A DNA stretch of 64,000 nt from Pseudofabraea citricarpa. Lineage: Eukaryota; Ascomycota; Leotiomycetes; Helotiales; Dermateaceae. Numbering within the stretch: the stretch's first letter is position 1; every line of letters begins with the position of its first letter. Shown here one piece after another: positions 53,801-64,000 of the stretch. The translations under genes and the position numbers were made by a program. The notes under the pieces are model-generated. The model saw only the letters and a list, made by a program, of their open reading frames with translations. It did no database searches and was not told the DNA's origin. Location of the stretch: positions 1,426,001-1,490,000 of the forward strand of contig JAPWGK010000004.1 in NCBI GenBank assembly GCA_029641185.1, read 5' to 3'.

Positions 53801-54584
53801 TTATCTCGCCACCTCGCTATCAATACAAAAAAAAACCCTAACCCAAGTAGCTACCTAGGTAGCTATGCATAGCTTATCAGCTTGGTTTATTAACCGACCG
53901 ACTGACTGGCGGCCGACCGATCGATCAAGCCCATCTATCATTTATCCCAAATTCATTTAATTAATTCAAATGACAATGACAGTTACAATGCAATGAAGCA
54001 GGATATAATAAACAGAGCAAGAAGGTGCTAACACAACTCTCTCTCGCCCGAAAGATCAAAACGGACACGTAAGAAAATAAATGACAATAAAAGGATCGAG
54101 CACAGACCAGACGGAGATCCATACAGCATGACAAAGTAAATAGGCAGGAGCGAATCTGAAATCTCATTTTCTCAAATTGGATTTTCTTTTTTGGTTTCTA
54201 TCAGAGATAGGTTATCTTAGATATCTGAAAGACTCTGCCACCTTGCGTGCCTGCTCATCCCCGTTTTCTTCCTTTTCTCTCCTCCCTCCATTTGTATACA
54301 ATCTTTTCGTTTCATCTCACCTCACTCGCTCGCTCACTCCCTCCTTTCCATCCGCAAGAACTTTTCCTGTCAAAAAAGACACCCCTCGCTCCGCCATCAA
54401 GTCAAAAGCCCACACGCACGAGCACCAGTACACATACCAACAAGGTAACGTACTACCTACTTACGATACAATCTAGTACAAAACGCAGACCCGAACCAAA
54501 GCACACCAGCACACCAGCAATCACGAGCACAATTTTGAAGCAAACCAACCACAAGCCAACGCACCTACACACATCTGGAACTTA
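50807..54584. other. Gene-poor region downstream of the ABCC transporter
   Basis: About 3.8 kb with no supported gene. Low-complexity GGTAGGTA-type motifs are at 53195-53255, purine-rich runs at 53310-53400 and 53590-53690, and an 18-bp perfect palindrome at 53848-53865 (TAGCTACCTAGGTAGCTA). The last several hundred bases are probably the 3' flank of the transporter gene. Confidence 0.45.
53848..53865. repeat. Perfect 18-bp palindrome
   Basis: TAGCTACCTAGGTAGCTA reads the same on both strands. It is about 720 bp beyond the stop codon of the ABCC gene. The CCTAGG/TACCTA words recur elsewhere in this region as ordinary fungal intergenic microsatellite, so this may be a composition effect. Confidence 0.8.
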
Positions 54585-60256
<5,672 letters not shown>

Positions 60257-61177
60257 TCCGCTCTTAGATGCACCAGGGTGACGCGCTGATATCCCCTATT
60301 CGCCTGTGGTTAGACGAAGGGAATTCAGTGCTGAGTTTTTGCGAAAGGGTGAAGTGAATTGTTGAATGGAGGATCTCAAAAAGTTCAATGACGGAAGCGT
60401 ATCGGCAGCATTTGAAAGTTGTGGTCGTATCGGGTGGGGATCTACGTAACATAAGTCCGAACAGGCATTACAAAGCCGAGCCGACAACACAAGCCAGTAG
60501 AAATCGACGGAAGGCTACTGGTGGTGATGCTGCACAGAACCTAAGCCGCCAGGCATTTTCTTATGAGGCAGCATCAGGCATAGATAGTAGCAAGAAAAGG
60601 CTCCAGCAGTCAATCCCACACGTGGTAATTCTCAGTTATATCAGCATAGACTTCTGCAGCAATCGTGCCCTGTGCATAGGAAGCGGCTCTGCGCTCGGCT
60701 GATAACAATGATTTCCTATCTAGGCAACATGTCACGCAGGTGGACTGTTTTATCACAATGGGGAGCAGAGTCACTCCAAAGTGGTGCAGCTACTATTCTT
60801 CGAATATTGTGTTTCATTTTCGGATTCATAACTACCACTCAAACAACCAAAAGAACCATAAGCGCCTGGAACAATGTGAAAGGACATCATCTTCTGTTTC
60901 TAGGCTTGTTCTCCCAGCAAAAATCCTCCCCTCTCAAATGCAAAAGAAATTTGAGATCAAGGTCCACAGTTTACAGGGCCATCCTGCAGAACTCCATCTC
61001 GAGGAAGAAGCGAAGGGAAAATTGCATACATGAAAGCTTGAACAGTAACATAAAAGTCGACGAAGCTTTGTGAAAGAAAGGTCGTTAAACGCCATTCGTG
61101 ATTCCCCGAAATAAGGCGTGTGGCAAGTAGCCCTCAACACAAGGGATGTGGTCAATTCCTAGACGCACGGGTAAATC
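60257..61177. promoter_or_regulatory. Promoter region of the ABCC transporter gene
   Basis: This 920-bp stretch lies between the ABCC start codon and the stop of the Cbf1-like gene. CACGTG occurs at 60619-60624, 363 bp upstream of the transporter ATG. That is the core of the site bound by the Cbf1-type factor encoded next door, but its flanks (CACACGTGG) do not match the RTCACRTG consensus. Open frames on the plus strand have no support. Confidence 0.4.
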
Positions 61178-62059
61178 TCACATATCGCCAGTACCATCTT
61201 CCTTCTTTGGTGCCAGGCCAGCACTTTGGCAGGTCTTCTTCCATGTCTCGACCTCGCGCCATGCTCGCTCGCACTCGGCCTTTAACTTATCATTGCTAGT
61301 GCTGAGCTCGGCAATGGCTTGCTCGGTCAAAAGCTTCTCGAGGGTCCACTTCTCAATGTTCTGGGTCTCGTTCTCTTTCAGTTGAGTGATGAAAGATACG
61401 GCGCGTTGCAAGATTGAACCCTTATTCTTTTCGCAGCCCGGAACAATCTTGGCCAACTCGTTAATCCCCTCGTTGATGGTCTCTCTTCGACGACGCTCGA
61501 CTAAAGGAGTTCAGTATGACATGGAAGACGAAAGAGGAGCATGCGACTTACCTTCCTTGTGATTATCTTTGCGAACCTTGTGCCACTCCTCCGAACCAAC
61601 AGCAGGTTTTGATCCAGATCCTCGACCACCCGATGGGGTAGAATTCTGACCATCCATAAAGCTATCTTGTTGGCTGTCGCCCAAGTAAGACGGATCGTTG
61701 CGCTCGTCGGAACCTTGGGTAGCAAATGCAACATCGGTTGGTTGAGGGATGGTCATGGTAGGATAAACACCGGCAAGAGCAGCGGCAGCGGTTGAAGCAG
61801 CATTGCCTGAGCCACCATTCTGTTCGAGGTTTCCTTGATGTACGTTGAAATCTTGTAAGGATTCAACAGACTGATCGCCGACCATACCGGAATCATTGGG
61901 TGACACACGCTTGTTACGATTGCCACGGGTGTTATCAGCTGACATTCCTTGGTCTAGAATATCGCGCTTGCGCTTTTGAGAGTTGTCGGAACCGATATCC
62001 CCACGAACAGCATTGGCAACCTCCTGGAGGCCGGAATGCTCAAGATCCATATCAGACAT
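61178..62059 (-). CDS. Cbf1-like basic helix-loop-helix zipper transcription factor
   Basis: Two exons, 62059-61552 and 61500-61178 (276 aa), joined in the basic region by a GTAAGT..TAG intron. The DNA-binding part reads EEWHKVRKDNHKEVERRRRE across the junction, then INEGINELAKIVPGCEKNKG and the second helix ILQRAVSFITQL, followed by a heptad-rich coiled coil (LEKLLTEQAIAELSTSNDKL). His, Glu and Arg of the basic region (H..ER.RR) are the residues that read CACGTG. The N-terminal half is disordered, with KRKRD and NRNKR basic patches. Yeast Cbf1 binds RTCACRTG at centromeres and at sulfur-metabolism promoters; fungal homologues regulate sulfur or respiratory genes. The ATG at 62059 is used, since the longer frame starts at GTG. 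Confidence 0.9.
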
Positions 62060-63853
62060 GGTGAGAATGTATGGTTTTTCACCTGACACGTCTCGTGTAC
62101 TGATTGGTAGGTGTGCGGTGACAATCTCTGGGGGCGTAGAGTTGGCGCAGATGACCCAGGCAGATTGGGTGCTGATCTTGGGCGACTTAAGGCTGGGGAA
62201 TCAACGTGGGCGGCGCAATTATCTTGACAGAGTTGACGTGTCTGGGCAGTTTGCACAAGTGCGCCGAAGGGTCGTACCGGTGCTGAGTGACTGAATGATC
62301 TCGAAGCGCTCTGCTGCAGTAGCTGCGTCGTTTCTGGCTGTTGACAGAACGTTCTGTGCTGTCTCGAGTGGTACCTACAAGGTCAGCACGTGTCCATGCA
62401 GATGGTGTCGCACATTGCGACTGCTGCTTCTGCTCCAAAGACGCTGAGAGAAATCAAGATGTCCAGGACGCATGCGCTTCGATTCATGGTCGGTCTGCGC
62501 TCAGGCTTTGCGACCGCTCACTCGAACGGCGCAATTGTTGAGGAGGTGCGGGGCGGAAGCGAACAGCACAAAGACATTGTTCGCGGCGAGGCTGCACGAA
62601 GGATGTATTCGACGGGCATTGTCTCTGGGAGTTGAGGTGACAAGAGCCAGGCCAGAGACGTTGCGCAGTTGTAGTGTTTGCGAACCGGTGACAGGCGAGG
62701 CGCAAAGCAGCTGAGCCAACGAGCGACGCGCTCAGTCCCGGTTCTCACAGCCAGCCAGCCAGCCTTCTACCGAAGAATCACGACCTTTTCCTGGGTCGCG
62801 TGAAGTCGACCTGACCACTTGCTCCCAGGCGGCATTGTTCCACAGAGGCTGGGATGGAACATGGAGACAGGCAAGGAGCAGAGCATGCGCCGTCTCCCAG
62901 CAGAAGCAGCAGCATAGAAATAGAAAGCTGGGGCGCGTCGAGCAGAAGGCGCAAGAGAGAAAGCAGACATACCTTGTTATCTTCTAGCCCGACTTCACGA
63001 GCCGACTGCGATAGACGTCCGGCGACGCGTATCCCACGAGACACCGTCAACAACGTGCGATTTTGCGGCCGAGGAGAACTCTGGGGGAATCGGACGAGCA
63101 GGAAGAAGTGAACAGGAGCAGAATTGATGGGCTGGATGGGGTCCGAGGGGATTTGAGGGTTTGGAGATATCGAGGAGTGAGAATGAGCTGCAGGCGGGAA
63201 AGCTCGTGATCAACGCGTGAGGGTCGATTTGCTGGGAAGAAGACGGACGATCCAAGGGTCGATAGAATCAAATGATGAACTTCTGGACAGGATTGGACCT
63301 TCGCAGGACACCCTCTTGCGCTGGACGAAGATATCTTTGATGGAAAAGTGTTCACGTGTTTGGTCACGGAGAAAATCTCTCACCTGACTGTTAAACTGTT
63401 TAGTCCTGATGCCGCGCTAGGCCCGACTAGCCACGCTAGCGCCACCCTAGCCGGGAAACGGGAGAATGGCGAATGGCAGGAGCGAGCTGCAGTCGCGTCA
63501 TTGCGCTTTATCGATTGCCGTATCGGCCCATGCACGACGAGAGTCAGTGACTTTTTGTGCCTGTAGCTACCTACTCATCACCTGCTCACCTCCTCACCTC
63601 CTCACCTACTGTAGCTGTATGTTCTGTGCAGGTAGGTTGACGTTACGGGAGAACCAGACAAATCTTACATGTCATCTATTTTACCATTCTTAAATGCTCA
63701 ATCTGGAATCTTGTCTTATCCCCGGACCCGCTACCAGTCGACCAGCATCCTGTAACCACCTCTAGAAGCCAACCAGCACCCCATCTGTGTCTGTTCCCTT
63801 AGACTCACTTCTACTGTACCTCTCTGCATGCCATCTCAACCCACCCCGACGCC
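62060..63853. promoter_or_regulatory. Shared divergent promoter of the Cbf1-like and FYV10-like genes
   Basis: This 1.8-kb interval must hold the promoters of both genes. CACGTG is present at 62387-62392 (328 bp upstream of the Cbf1-like ATG) and at 63353-63358 (496 bp upstream of the FYV10-like ATG). CACCTCCT repeats occur at 63585-63612. Overlapping short frames on both strands look like composition effects of a long leader. Confidence 0.45.
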
Positions 63854-64000
63854 ATGGCAGACCACATCACCTCGAAGCTGAACCCCGAGTCCCATCTCAT
63901 TCTGGTACTTGTCTCTCCGGACATGAGTGGTAGTCAATGAGCTGACCGCCTCCCAGGATCAACCCCTCCTCCGTCTTCCCTTTGAGCTGCTCCGCAAGAA
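63854..64000 (+). CDS. FYV10/GID9-like CTLH-complex subunit, N-terminal fragment
   Basis: Exon 1 is 63854-63904 (MADHITSKLNPESHLIL), an intron with GTACTT donor, GCTGAC branch point and CAG acceptor follows, and exon 2 starts at 63957 (DQPLLRLPFELLRK) and runs off the window. This N-terminus matches fungal Fyv10 (Gid9), the RING-like subunit of the GID/CTLH ubiquitin ligase that degrades gluconeogenic enzymes. LisH, CTLH and RING domains would lie outside the window, so the call rests on about 31 residues and the splice position. Confidence 0.72.

Overview
This window is nuclear DNA from a filamentous ascomycete (Pezizomycotina; a leotiomycete-like fungus would fit, but that is inference). 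The evidence is dense short introns (about 41-90 nt) with GTRNGT donors, CTRAY-type branch points and YAG acceptors, together with typical fungal genes: an NRPS-like enzyme, a DUF2841 protein, a Cbf1-type bHLH factor, a Ycf1-type ABCC transporter and the start of a FYV10/GID9 gene. I rebuilt the spliced models by hand from frame, splice signals and family logic. None has been checked against transcripts.

Layout. 0-8 kb: the 3' part of a C-A-PCP-reductase NRPS (cut by the left edge), a Mak32-like PfkB kinase with three exons, and an ARMT1/DUF89 damage-control phosphatase with five exons. 8.2-8.8 kb: a small Cys/His-containing fungal protein with an internal 114-bp duplication. 8.8-11.6 kb: no gene, but an old degenerate tandem duplication near 10.1-10.5 kb.

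11.7-30.5 kb is the most interesting part, a run of predicted secretory-pathway glycan enzymes: a METTL24-like methyltransferase and a MycE-like methyltransferase (convergent), two GT34 galactosyl/mannosyltransferase paralogues, two paralogues of a fucosyltransferase-like family, one GT8 glycosyltransferase, and a small secreted, probably GPI-anchored protein. A conserved membrane protein of unknown role lies among them. Most of the enzymes have an N-terminal signal anchor. The GT34 and fucosyltransferase-like genes occur as two pairs in opposite orientation on either side of the GT8 gene. I infer a fungal gene cluster for an extracellular glycan, possibly an O-methylated one, and I do not recognise it as a described cluster.

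30.5-42.4 kb and 44.6-54.6 kb are long gene-poor stretches on both sides of a five-exon DUF2841/YDR124W-like gene. They hold microsatellites, AT-rich tracts and a few weak coding signals that I report only as possibilities.

54.6-60.3 kb: a complete ten-exon ABCC (Ycf1/MRP-type) vacuolar conjugate transporter. 61.2-62.1 kb: a Cbf1-like bHLH-zip regulator. 63.85 kb to the end: the first two exons of FYV10/GID9, transcribed divergently from the Cbf1 gene. I found no rRNA, tRNA or intact transposon.
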